From Hyphomicrobiales bacterium (GTDB lineage Bacteria > Pseudomonadota > Alphaproteobacteria > Rhizobiales > NORP267), in NCBI GenBank assembly GCA_021775875.1, contig JAJFHA010000002.1, positions 124,001-188,000 on the forward strand: a stretch of DNA of 64,000 nt. Reading direction: 5' to 3'. Under the pieces are notes generated by a model. It was not told the DNA's origin. It did no database searches and worked only from the letters and a program-made list of their open reading frames with translations. Every line of letters begins with the position of its first letter. The stretch's first letter is position 1. Below are positions 55,110 to 63,410 of this stretch, one piece after another. A program made the position numbers and the translations under genes.

Positions 55110-56037
55110 CTTGTTGTTCCCTGGCGAGGTTTGTTTGTAATGGTCTAGTGGGGCGGATGCCCATCAGATGGCATATCGCAAAAATGATATTGGCGTGGTT
55201 CATAGTGTAGAAATGAAAATTACGCACGCCTTGCTGCATCAGATCCATGACCTGTTCGACAACAACCGAAGCTGCGATCAGGCGGCGGACCTGGGGGTCA
55301 TCGTCAAGCCCGTCGAAGCGATCCGCCAACCATGGCGGGATATGGGTGCCGGACTGGTCAGCAAAATTTGAAACCTGTTTGAAATTCAGGACTGGCAAAA
55401 TTCCGGCGGTAACGGGAATATCAATCCCGGCGGCCTCGACCCGGTCCAGATAACGGAAATAATAATCGTTCACGAAGAAAAACTGGGTGATTGCGCGGGT
55501 AGCGCCCGCATCCACTTTGGCGCGAAGCATATCCATATCAGCGGCGAAATTTTGTGATTCAGGATGCTTTTCCGGATAAGCTGAAACGCTGACTTCAAAA
55601 TCATCAATGTCGCGAATGCCTTTGACCAGTTCAGCCCCGTTGGCATAGCCGTCAGGGTGGGGCTCGTATTTGGCGCCGATCCCGCCTGCCGGGTCGCCCC
55701 TGAGCGCGACGATGTGTTTGACGCCTGATGCCTGGTAGGCGCGGATGACCTCATTCACCTCTTCGCGGGTTGCATCAACGCAGGTTAAGTGCGCGGCTGG
55801 CGCAATAGACGTTTCCCGCACCATCCGGCTCACGGTATTGTGGGTGCGTTCGCGGGTGGAGCCGCCAGCGCCATAGGTCACGGACACAAAGTCCGGGTTG
55901 AGCGGTTCAAGCCGATGGAAGGAAGACCAGAGCTTTTGCTCCATTTCTTCATTTTTCGGCGGGAAAAATTCAAACGAAACGCCAACGCCTCTCGGGTTGC
56001 CGGTCCGGTGGGTTTCGTGGGAAGGGGTCTGGTTCAT
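55102..56037 (-). CDS. metF: 5,10-Methylenetetrahydrofolate reductase
   Basis: A 311-residue TIM-barrel flavoprotein that makes 5-methyltetrahydrofolate for MetH. Visible: [56 protein letters not shown] and [17 protein letters not shown]. It overlaps the regulator gene by 4 bases (ATGA) and metH by 8. Length and motifs are normal. Confidence 0.95.
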   Translation of the reverse strand: MNQTPSHETHRTGNPRGVGVSFEFFPPKNEEMEQKLWSSFHRLEPLNPDFVSVTYGAGGSTRERTHNTVSRMVRETSIAPAAHLTCVDATREEVNEVIRAYQASGVKHIVALRGDPAGGIGAKYEPHPDGYANGAELVKGIRDIDDFEVSVSAYPEKHPESQNFAADMDMLRAKVDAGATRAITQFFFVNDYYFRYLDRVEAAGIDIPVTAGILPVLNFKQVSNFADQSGTHIPPWLADRFDGLDDDPQVRRLIAASVVVEQVMDLMQQGVRNFHFYTMNHANIIFAICHLMGIRPTRPLQTNLAREQQDA

Positions 56038-57062
56038 GAGGGGAGGCTGCTCCGTTCTGATGCAGGCAGGGTCGTATCTATCGCCGTGTCGCCAGGATAT
56101 TCGGCCAGCCAGATCGATACGGTGATTGCGGTTTTACCGGCTTCGAGTGGTGGTTCCAGGTGTCGGCATTTTGTAATTTGCAAACCGGCCTCAGCGACCC
56201 AATCCCTGATTTCCGGTTTGGTGAAGCCAAGGCGTAAATGGGCATGTTCTTCGCGCAGGAATTCATGCTCGTGAGGGGCAAAATCAACAATCAGCAATTG
56301 CCCGCCCGGGTGCAGCATGCGGGCTGCAACCGAGATCGCGCTTGCCGGGTCGTCCAGATAATGCAGGACCTGGTGGATGATTATGGTGTCGAATTCACCT
56401 GCTTCAAAGGTCATGTCGTAGAGGTCGCCGTAGCGGGCCTGACAATGGTCCAGCCCGGCTTTATCGAAGCGGGTGCGGGCAAGCGCCAGCATTTCCTGGC
56501 TGCTGTCGATACCAATACCGCTATCGGCACGGTCGCCAAGCAATTCGAGAATGCGTCCGGTGCCTGTTCCCAAATCCAGCACCCGGCCAAAGCGTCGGTC
56601 GCCAAGAGCGGCGACCATCGCGTCTTCCACATCGTTTTCGGAAATGTGCAAGGCGCGCAAGCGGTCCCAGTCTGCAGCATGGGCGCGGAAATAAGATGTA
56701 GCAGCTTGCGCCCGTTCTTCCTTTACTTCTGTCAGGCGTTCGCGGTCTCGGGCCATAATCGGATCGTTTGGGTTGATAAACGCGATGATTTTGCGGGCTA
56801 AAGCAACGCCTGCACCCTTTGCGGTGAGGCGATAAAAGACCCAGCTACCTTCCTGAAACCGGTCGATCATCCCGGCTTCGTTCAATAATTTAAGATGGCG
56901 GGAAATCCGCGGTTGGCTCTGGCGTAAAATGCGAGTCAGGTCTTTTACGTTGAGGTCGCTATGGGCAAGTAGTGCCAGCAATCGCAAGCGCGTCGGGTCG
57001 TTGCCTGCCCGTAACCCTGCTAGCAGGTTATCCAGATCCATTTGTTTGTCGTTGGTTCCCAC
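56034..57062 (-). CDS. ArsR-type regulator fused to a SAM methyltransferase domain (SahR-like)
   Basis: A 342-residue fusion. Residues 1-95 are an ArsR winged helix (RLRLLALLAHSDLNVKDLTRILRQSQPRISRHLKLL). Residues ~130-300 form a class I methyltransferase fold (RVLDLGTGTGRILELL, then IGIDSSQEMLALAR). It is first in an operon with metF and metH, the usual place of such fusions in alphaproteobacteria. By analogy to SahR it may sense S-adenosylhomocysteine or SAM in its methyltransferase pocket and control the operon. The palindrome at 57103-57118 is the likely operator. Confidence 0.87.
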   Translation of the reverse strand: MGTNDKQMDLDNLLAGLRAGNDPTRLRLLALLAHSDLNVKDLTRILRQSQPRISRHLKLLNEAGMIDRFQEGSWVFYRLTAKGAGVALARKIIAFINPNDPIMARDRERLTEVKEERAQAATSYFRAHAADWDRLRALHISENDVEDAMVAALGDRRFGRVLDLGTGTGRILELLGDRADSGIGIDSSQEMLALARTRFDKAGLDHCQARYGDLYDMTFEAGEFDTIIIHQVLHYLDDPASAISVAARMLHPGGQLLIVDFAPHEHEFLREEHAHLRLGFTKPEIRDWVAEAGLQITKCRHLEPPLEAGKTAITVSIWLAEYPGDTAIDTTLPASERSSLPS

Positions 57063-57102
57063 AATATCGACCTGTTTCCTGATAAATGAATAAAATAGAG
57101 AT

Positions 57103-57118
57103 ATAAAGATATCTTTAT
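57103..57118. promoter_or_regulatory. Perfect 16-bp palindrome, candidate operator of the ArsR-metF-metH operon
   Basis: ATAAAGATATCTTTAT is an exact inverted repeat, 40 bases upstream of the regulator's start codon in an AT-rich stretch. ArsR-family dimers bind such sites. Its closeness to the start, likely overlapping the promoter, suggests repression. Confidence 0.65.
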
Positions 57119-57199
57119 TTCATTTCTTTTAACGGGAATTGTGCGGTGTCGCAAGCCCTTGTTTGGCTTGTGAAGATGGAACCCGGAGAAAACAAGACC

Positions 57200-58132
57200 C
57201 TATGAAGGTTTGGATCTGCTTATTTTGGCTAAAGCCCAACGTGGCGGGCGGCCATCGATAGCGATCAGCCCGAGGCCGATCAGCAGCATGCCGATAACCT
57301 GGTTGCCGGTGAGGGTTTCAGCCAGAAACAGACCGCCAAGCACAATGGCGCCAACTGGGACAAGGAACGTCACCAGAGAGAGATTTGTAGCGCCAGCGCT
57401 GGCCAGCAGTTTGAAATAGAGGATGTAGGCAAAGGCGGTTGAGAAAAATGCCAGAAACAGAATGGCCAAAGTTGATTGCAATCCGGGCATGTTCAATTGC
57501 CAGGGTGTTTCAATATAAGCGACGACTGGCAACATCAATATTGTCGAACATGTTAGCTGGCCGGTTGCTGTCATGATAGGCGGAATGCCTTGAAATCGGC
57601 GGCCAAAAATGCTGGCAAACCCGTATGAAAGCGCGGCTATCAATATTGCAGCCTGGGCCAGGATATTGCTGCCGAGCGCACCCAACAGGCCGGGGCCGAG
57701 CATCAAGGCCACGCCGCCAAAACCGATCAGGACACCGACAAGCTTGTTTGATGTCATCCGCTCGTCACGGGTCAGAAATTGCGCCAACAGAACTGTCCAA
57801 AGCGGGGTAGTGGCATTCAGGATGGAAGCCAGCCCACCGGTGATGCTGGTTTGACCCCAAAAAATCAGACTGAACGGAATGGCGTTATTCAACAAACCCA
57901 TGCCAAGAAACGCCAACCAGATTTTGCTATTCGTCGGCATGCGTTTGCCGCTGGCAAAGACAACAATGTGTAGCGCGAATGCTGCCAGGAATACCCGACA
58001 AAAAACAAGCGTGAAGGGCGGCACATCGACAAGCGCTATTTCCACCAGAAAGAAACTTCCGCCCCATAAAAGAGCGAGCAGAATGAGCATACCCCACTGG
58101 GCAGGGCTCATGTTTCGCGATATGTTTGTCAT
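57200..58132 (-). CDS. EamA/DMT-family transporter
   Basis: About 310 residues from ATG 58132; the upstream extension to 58207 is not typical. Ten hydrophobic helices in two EamA repeats are visible: MLILLALLWGGSFFLVEIAL opens the first, and ILIAALSYGFASIFGRRF the second. Drug/metabolite exporters of this kind move amino acids or small metabolites. The substrate is unknown. Confidence 0.87.
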   Translation of the reverse strand: MTNISRNMSPAQWGMLILLALLWGGSFFLVEIALVDVPPFTLVFCRVFLAAFALHIVVFASGKRMPTNSKIWLAFLGMGLLNNAIPFSLIFWGQTSITGGLASILNATTPLWTVLLAQFLTRDERMTSNKLVGVLIGFGGVALMLGPGLLGALGSNILAQAAILIAALSYGFASIFGRRFQGIPPIMTATGQLTCSTILMLPVVAYIETPWQLNMPGLQSTLAILFLAFFSTAFAYILYFKLLASAGATNLSLVTFLVPVGAIVLGGLFLAETLTGNQVIGMLLIGLGLIAIDGRPPRWALAKISRSKPS

Positions 58133-58224
58133 GAAGAAATGATACTCCGGGTGTTGGCGACAACGTGCCGCAAAAACACCTGCACAACCACCCGTTTCCT
58201 GATCCATATCCGGGAGAAAAATAA

Positions 58225-58710
58225 ATGTCTGAAAAAGAATTCGATGCCGGGATATATTTCATTGGACATATATCCACCCCTTGGACCAACCGTGATATGT
58301 GTCCGCGAAATCCGATGGAAACCGACAAGCTGTGCCAGGTTATTCTGAAGGAAAAATTTGCTGATGGTCTGAAATCAATCGAAGGCTGCAGCCATATTCT
58401 TCTGTTTTACTGGCTCGATCAGGCAAACCGGGACAAGTTGCAGCACCAGCCGCCGATTGATGATAAAATCCACGGTGTCTTTGCTTTGCGGTCACCGAGC
58501 CGCCCTAACCCGATCGGAATCAGTGCGGTTGATCTGGTCAAGGTTGAAGGCAATGTATTGACAATCCGCCATATAGATTGCCTGGACGGGACGCCGCTGA
58601 TTGATATCAAACCATATTTTGTGCATGCGGATTCAAAACCGGACGCGACCGTTGACTGGCACCAGAAACGGAGCAACCCGTTGCCGCCAAGAGGGAGAGC
58701 CGGGAAATAG
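58225..58710 (+). CDS. trmO: tRNA (N6-threonylcarbamoyladenosine37-N6)-methyltransferase (TrmO/TsaA)
   Basis: A 161-residue UPF0066 protein. The N-terminal FIGHISTPWTNRDMCPRN, the middle FALRSPSRPNPIGISAVDLV and the C-terminal PLIDIKPYFVHAD are the family marks. TrmO methylates the N6 of t6A37 in some tRNAs. A GGAG is visible upstream of ATG 58225. The stop is 30 bases before the agmatinase start. Confidence 0.9.
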   Translation: MSEKEFDAGIYFIGHISTPWTNRDMCPRNPMETDKLCQVILKEKFADGLKSIEGCSHILLFYWLDQANRDKLQHQPPIDDKIHGVFALRSPSRPNPIGISAVDLVKVEGNVLTIRHIDCLDGTPLIDIKPYFVHADSKPDATVDWHQKRSNPLPPRGRAGK

Positions 58711-58740
58711 ACATGCGAAATTTATTGTAAGGGGATTTTT

Positions 58741-59688
58741 ATGCCGACAGATACCAAAGCTATGATGGACCCGCGCTTTACGGGCATGCCGACTTTCATG
58801 CGGGCGCCCTATACAACGGATTATAAGGCGCTGGATATTGCGATGGTCGGGGTGGCGTATGATGGTGGTGTCTCAAACCGGCCCGGTGCGCGCCATGGAC
58901 CACGGGAAATCCGCAACGTGTCCAGTATGATGCGGACCCTCAATCCAACGACCCGCACCAGCCCGTATGATACCTGCAACATTGCGGATGTGGGCGATGT
59001 GCCGCTGACCGCCATGTACGATCATGCCAAAACCACAGATGAAATCGCGGCGTTCTACACCAAGCTGGTGGATGCTGGCGTCCGGCCTCTGACGGCAGGC
59101 GGTGACCATTCGATATCCTATCCGATTTTGCGGGCGGTGGCCGCCAAAGAGCCTGTGGCGTTGATCCATTTCGATGCCCATTGCGATACCTGGGATGAGT
59201 TTCAGGGGTCGAAATTCATGCACGGCGCGCCGTTTCGCCGGGCCCATGAAGATGGCCTGATCATGGGTGAGAAAACCCTGCAGATCGGTATTCGCGGGTC
59301 GCAGATCATTCCAGACGGATGGGATTATTCGGAAGCTGCCGGCATGAAAATCATTTTCATGCATCAGGTGGAAGATATCGGCATTGACGGCATTGTTGAT
59401 ATGTGTCGGCAAACGGTTGGCGACATGCCGGTCTATCTTACCTTTGATATTGACGGGCTGGACCCGGTATATGCGCCGGGAACGGGCACGCCGGAGGTTG
59501 GCGGATTTACAACTCGGGAAGCTCTGTCGTTCCTGCGCGGATTGCGCGGATTGAACATAATTGGCGCAGATGTTGTTGAAGTCGCGCCGCCATTTGATTC
59601 GTCCAATATAACGTCGCTGGCCGGTGCCACCATGATGTACGAAATTCTGTGCCTGATGACGGAAGCCTTGAAAGGCCAGGAAAAATAG
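58741..59688 (+). CDS. speB: Agmatinase (ureohydrolase family)
   Basis: A 315-residue manganese ureohydrolase. Metal-binding motifs are GGDHSISYP, the segment HFDAHCDTWDE and FDIDGLDPVYAPGTGTPE. It cleaves agmatine to putrescine and urea; related guanidinobutyrase or guanidinopropionase activities are possible. The start at 58741 has AAGGGG upstream. Confidence 0.88.
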   Translation: MPTDTKAMMDPRFTGMPTFMRAPYTTDYKALDIAMVGVAYDGGVSNRPGARHGPREIRNVSSMMRTLNPTTRTSPYDTCNIADVGDVPLTAMYDHAKTTDEIAAFYTKLVDAGVRPLTAGGDHSISYPILRAVAAKEPVALIHFDAHCDTWDEFQGSKFMHGAPFRRAHEDGLIMGEKTLQIGIRGSQIIPDGWDYSEAAGMKIIFMHQVEDIGIDGIVDMCRQTVGDMPVYLTFDIDGLDPVYAPGTGTPEVGGFTTREALSFLRGLRGLNIIGADVVEVAPPFDSSNITSLAGATMMYEILCLMTEALKGQEK

Positions 59689-59821
59689 AGAAAACTGACG
59701 GATAATAGCATTGGACTCGTGAATTTGGGCCGTCTGTTATCTCCTCGTTCACTCTATGACGAGATAATGCTATAAAAGGGACAGTCAGGGTCCAAACGGG
59801 CCCGGTATTTGCGTGCGGATT

Positions 59822-60448
59822 ATGAGAAACAACAAGACTGATTTTTCTCGTCGAACTTTTTTGACTTTGGCTGCGGCTGGAGCCGCCTTTGTTGTGGGTG
59901 GCGACAGGCAAGCATTTGCGGCGGCGGCTGCAGTTGAGCGCGGCGAAGGCGAGGGCGGGCCTGGCGTTCAATATATGCAGCGTATCTCAGGCGACTTGTT
60001 TGCTGCGGCCCGGACCGGATCCGATTCTGCATTTTTGCGGGCGATCAACCGTCATGCCGATATCCCAAAAATAGCCGAATATTCGCTGGGTAATTATCGC
60101 AGCAATCTGGAATCCAGCCATGATGCCCGTTACCGCCGCGGCGTCGCGCGGTTTATGGCCCGGTTTTTCTCGTCTCAGGTTGAAGAATATAACGTGGAAC
60201 GTGCGATTATTACCGGTGAGCGCCCATACGGCGAAGGTGAAACGCTTGTGAAGACAAAACTTCATCTGGTGACTGGTGCGGTTTATACGGTTGACTGGCT
60301 TTTGGCGCCAAGGGGCCGGTCGTTCAAGGTGCGTGATGTGCGGGTGGCCGGGTTCTGGCTCACCTATTTTCAGAAACGCATGTTCGAGCGCTATATAGCG
60401 TCCCATAATGGTGACGTTGCCGCGCTGATCGCCGCGCTTAGGGTCTGA
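59822..60448 (+). CDS. MlaC/Ttg2D-like phospholipid-binding protein with Tat signal
   Basis: About 208 residues from ATG 59822; a GTG at 59813 is also in frame. The N-terminus FSRRTFLTLAAAGAAFVVGG is a twin-arginine signal. The mature part is of the MlaC type (IAEYSLGNYRSNLE and RRGVARFMARFFSSQV, then VKTKLHLVTGAVYTVDWLL). MlaC proteins carry phospholipids between membranes; HpnM-like relatives exist. Tat export is unusual for this family. Confidence 0.78.
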   Translation: MRNNKTDFSRRTFLTLAAAGAAFVVGGDRQAFAAAAAVERGEGEGGPGVQYMQRISGDLFAAARTGSDSAFLRAINRHADIPKIAEYSLGNYRSNLESSHDARYRRGVARFMARFFSSQVEEYNVERAIITGERPYGEGETLVKTKLHLVTGAVYTVDWLLAPRGRSFKVRDVRVAGFWLTYFQKRMFERYIASHNGDVAALIAALRV

Positions 60449-60498
60449 GACACCTCTGGGTCCGAGACACCTCCGGGTCTGAGATCCTCCGGGTCTGA
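60441..60498. repeat. Short tandem repeat, about four units of 16-17 bp
   Basis: Units begin GGGTCTGAGACACCTCT (60441), GGGTCCGAGACACCTCC (60458), GGGTCTGAGATCCTCC (60475) and GGGTCTGA (60491). The stop codon of the MlaC-like gene lies in the first unit. The last units form the stem of the terminator. Confidence 0.8.
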
Positions 60499-60504
60499 TT
60501 TTTT
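60482..60504 (+). terminator. Intrinsic terminator within the tandem repeat
   Basis: AGATCC (60482-60487) and GGGTCT (60491-60496) form a six-pair stem with one G-T pair and a TCC loop, followed by GA and six T residues (60499-60504). It lies after the MlaC-like gene and just before the stop of the convergent ettA. Confidence 0.6.
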
Positions 60505-60507
60505 CAG

Positions 60508-62163
60508 CTACCGCGTAAATTGCTTGTATTTGATACGGGTCGGGACAATCGTGTTGGTCCCGAGGCGGCGCATTTTATCCTCTTCGTAGGATTCAAAATT
60601 GCCTTCAAACCATTCCACATGGCTATCGCCCTCAAAACTCAGCATATGGGTAGCCAGCCTGTCGAGGAACATGCGGTCATGGCTGATGACAATGACGCAG
60701 CCGGCGAAACTCTCCAGCGCTTCTTCGAGCGCTGCCAGGGTTTCCGTATCAAGGTCGTTGGTGGGCTCATCGAGCAGCAGGACGTTGGCACCGGATTTCA
60801 GCATTTTGGCCAGATGAACCCGGTTGCGCTGTCCACCGGACAGGCTGCCGACTTTTTGTTGCTGGTCGCCACCCCGGAAATTGAAAGCTGAGGCATAAGC
60901 CCGGCTGTTGACTTCTTTCTTGCCGAGCAGGATCAGATCGTTGCCGTCGGAAATTTCTTCCCAAACGGTTTTGTTCTGGTCGAGATCATCGCGGGACTGG
61001 TCAACGTAGCCGATTTTTACGGTCTCGCCCAAACGGATCGTGCCGCTATCGGGTTCTTCCTGACCGGTAATCATGCGGAAAAGGGTCGTTTTACCGGCAC
61101 CGTTGGGACCGATAACGCCGACAATACCGCCGGGTGGCAGCTTGAAGGACAAGTCGTCGATCAGCAACTGACCGCCAAAGCCTTTGCTCAACTTATCGAC
61201 TTCGACCACCACATCGCCAAGTCGTTCGCCGGGGGGAATGGTGATCTGGGCGTTTGATGATTTCAGCCGGGCGTCATTGGCCTTGATCAGTTCGTCATAG
61301 GCCTGAATACGGGCTTTGGATTTTGTCTGCCGGGCGCGGGGAGATGATGAAATCCAGGCGCGTTCCTGCTCGATGGCACGCGACCGGGCATCGTCTTCGC
61401 TGGCTTCCTGCTTGAGGCGTTTGGCCTTCTTTTCCAGATAGGCCGTATAATTGCCTTCATAGGGAATGCCGTGGCCACGGTCGAGTTCGAGAATCCAGCC
61501 GGTCACATTATCGAGAAAATAGCGGTCATGGGTGACGATCAGGATCGCACCGGGATAGTCGCGCAGATGGCCTTCCAGCCATGCAGTCGTCTCGGCGTCC
61601 AGATGGTTGGTCGGCTCATCGAGCAACAACAATTCCGGCTGTTCCAATAGCAAACGGCACAGGGCCACCCGGCGGCGCTCGCCGCCTGATAATTTCTCAA
61701 CGCTCGAATCCCCCGGAGGGCAGCCAAGCGTATCCATTGCCTGCTCGACCTTGCTGTCCAGATCCCAGAGATTTTCGGCGTCGATAATATCCTGAAACTT
61801 GGCGGCTTTTTCCGCGTTTTCCTCGGAATAATCCATCATCAACTGGTTATATTGGTCAAGAATGGCTTGCTTCTCCGCAACCCCTTCCATGACATTGCCG
61901 AGCACATCCTTGTCCGGATCAAGGGTTGGTTCCTGGGGCAGGTAACCGGCCTTCGCGCCTTTGGCGAGCCAGGCTTCGCCGGTGAAATCCTTGTCGAGAC
62001 CGGCCATGATTTTCAGCAACGTAGATTTACCAGCCCCGTTCGGCCCAAGCACGCCGATCTTGGCGTCGGGGTAGAAAGAAAGGTGGACCCCTTCGAGAAC
62101 TTTTTTCCCGCCCGTATGGGACTTGGACATGTCGTGCATGTGATAAATATATTGACGCGCCAT
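60508..62163 (-). CDS. ettA: Energy-dependent translational throttle protein EttA (ABC-F)
   Basis: A 551-residue ABC-F protein from ATG 62163 (MARQYIYHM); the longer frame to 62196 is rejected. Two ABC domains without membrane helices: Walker A GPNGAGKST and GPNGAGKTT, signatures KLSGGERRRVALCRLL and SLSGGQRNRVHLAKML, Walker B LLLDEPTNHLD and LLLDEPTNDLD, joined by a charged linker. EttA acts at the ribosomal E site and gates translation by the ATP/ADP ratio. Confidence 0.95.
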   Translation of the reverse strand: MARQYIYHMHDMSKSHTGGKKVLEGVHLSFYPDAKIGVLGPNGAGKSTLLKIMAGLDKDFTGEAWLAKGAKAGYLPQEPTLDPDKDVLGNVMEGVAEKQAILDQYNQLMMDYSEENAEKAAKFQDIIDAENLWDLDSKVEQAMDTLGCPPGDSSVEKLSGGERRRVALCRLLLEQPELLLLDEPTNHLDAETTAWLEGHLRDYPGAILIVTHDRYFLDNVTGWILELDRGHGIPYEGNYTAYLEKKAKRLKQEASEDDARSRAIEQERAWISSSPRARQTKSKARIQAYDELIKANDARLKSSNAQITIPPGERLGDVVVEVDKLSKGFGGQLLIDDLSFKLPPGGIVGVIGPNGAGKTTLFRMITGQEEPDSGTIRLGETVKIGYVDQSRDDLDQNKTVWEEISDGNDLILLGKKEVNSRAYASAFNFRGGDQQQKVGSLSGGQRNRVHLAKMLKSGANVLLLDEPTNDLDTETLAALEEALESFAGCVIVISHDRMFLDRLATHMLSFEGDSHVEWFEGNFESYEEDKMRRLGTNTIVPTRIKYKQFTR

Positions 62164-62273
62164 AGATGTGATCCAGAATGAAATGAGTTGCGCCACTTCT
62201 AGCTGACCCTATGGGCGCGTCAATGGTTTCTTGGGGTTTGTTGGATGCAGATTTGAAATAGAGGGGACGTGCC

Positions 62274-63278
62274 GTGAAAAATGTTCATATGAGCCTTGAA
62301 GGTGGGCATACATTGGCGCTGGAATGTCTGCTTGCCAATGGGTGCGATGATCTCAACGCGACCGCAATCGCTGACCGGATGATCCAGGCGGAAGGGGATT
62401 TGTGTCATTCACACGGGCTGTTCCGGTTGCCCTGGTATGCTTCGGGGGTGAAATCCGGGCGGGCGAACGGCAAAGCGCGACCGAAGGTTGAGCAATTGGC
62501 ACCGGCCGTTATCCGGGTGGATGGCGATGGCGGGTTCGCGCCGCTTGGCCAGGAGGTGGGGCATCAGCCGCTGGTGGATTGTGCTCGGAAAAACGGTATC
62601 GCGGCGCTTGCCTTCGTCAATATGTTTCATATCGCAGCGATGTGGCCGGAAGTTGAAAAGCTGGCAATGGATGGCCTATGTGCGCTCGCTTGCACGGCGT
62701 CCTACCCTTATGTGGCACCGGCAGGGGGCATCAAGGCGCTTTACGGGACCAACCCGATCGGGTTTGCCTGGCCACGCCCGGACGGACCGCCTCTGGTATT
62801 TGATCAAGCGTCTTCTTCGATGGCGCGGGGCGAAATCCAGATCGCGGCGCGGGATGGTCATGACGTGCCCGAGACCGCTGGCATCGGGCCTGATGGTGAG
62901 GCCACGACCGACCCCAATGTGGTGCTTGCGGGCGCACAACTCGGGTTTGGTGGCTATAAGGGCGCGTCGCTAGCGATGATGGTGGAATTGCTTGCGGGGC
63001 CCCTGATCGGAGAATTTTTAAGCGTTGAAGCTTTGGAAGATGATGGCGGGGCGGGTGGTCCGCCCAAGGGTGGCGAATTGATGCTGGCGCTTGATCCGAC
63101 GAGATTTGGCGATGCGGACGGGTTTCTGGCGCGGGGCGAAAAGCTATTTACGGAAATTCTGGCGCAGGACGGAACCCGGTTGCCGGGGGCGCGGCGGTTC
63201 GTGCATCGAGAAAAGACCGGTGCGTCCGGGTTTGAAATTCCAGAGAGTTTGCACGAGACGATTTTGGGTTTGATGTAA
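62274..63278 (+). CDS. Ldh2/MdhC-family NAD(P)-dependent oxidoreductase
   Basis: A 334-residue member of the malate/L-lactate/ureidoglycolate dehydrogenase group, which includes delta1-piperideine-2-carboxylate reductase. Marks: CHSHGLFRLPWY (conserved His and Arg), FHIAAMWPEVEKL, the segment FDQASSSMARGEI, and LGFGGYKGASLAMMVELLAG. The GTG start at 62274 has GAGGGG upstream; ATG 62289 is an alternative. Several substrates are possible (2-oxoacids or cyclic imino acids). Confidence 0.85.
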   Translation: MKNVHMSLEGGHTLALECLLANGCDDLNATAIADRMIQAEGDLCHSHGLFRLPWYASGVKSGRANGKARPKVEQLAPAVIRVDGDGGFAPLGQEVGHQPLVDCARKNGIAALAFVNMFHIAAMWPEVEKLAMDGLCALACTASYPYVAPAGGIKALYGTNPIGFAWPRPDGPPLVFDQASSSMARGEIQIAARDGHDVPETAGIGPDGEATTDPNVVLAGAQLGFGGYKGASLAMMVELLAGPLIGEFLSVEALEDDGGAGGPPKGGELMLALDPTRFGDADGFLARGEKLFTEILAQDGTRLPGARRFVHREKTGASGFEIPESLHETILGLM

Positions 63279-63410
63279 CGGTATTTGACGCCGGGTCGCG
63301 GAAAGTTTAACTCCGGACTATTGACTTTGCCGGGTGTAACAAGTTTGGCTGGGTACAGGATTTTAAGTTAAAGAGCCGCCAGATTTTGCGGACAGAATGG
63401 AGATTTCCAG

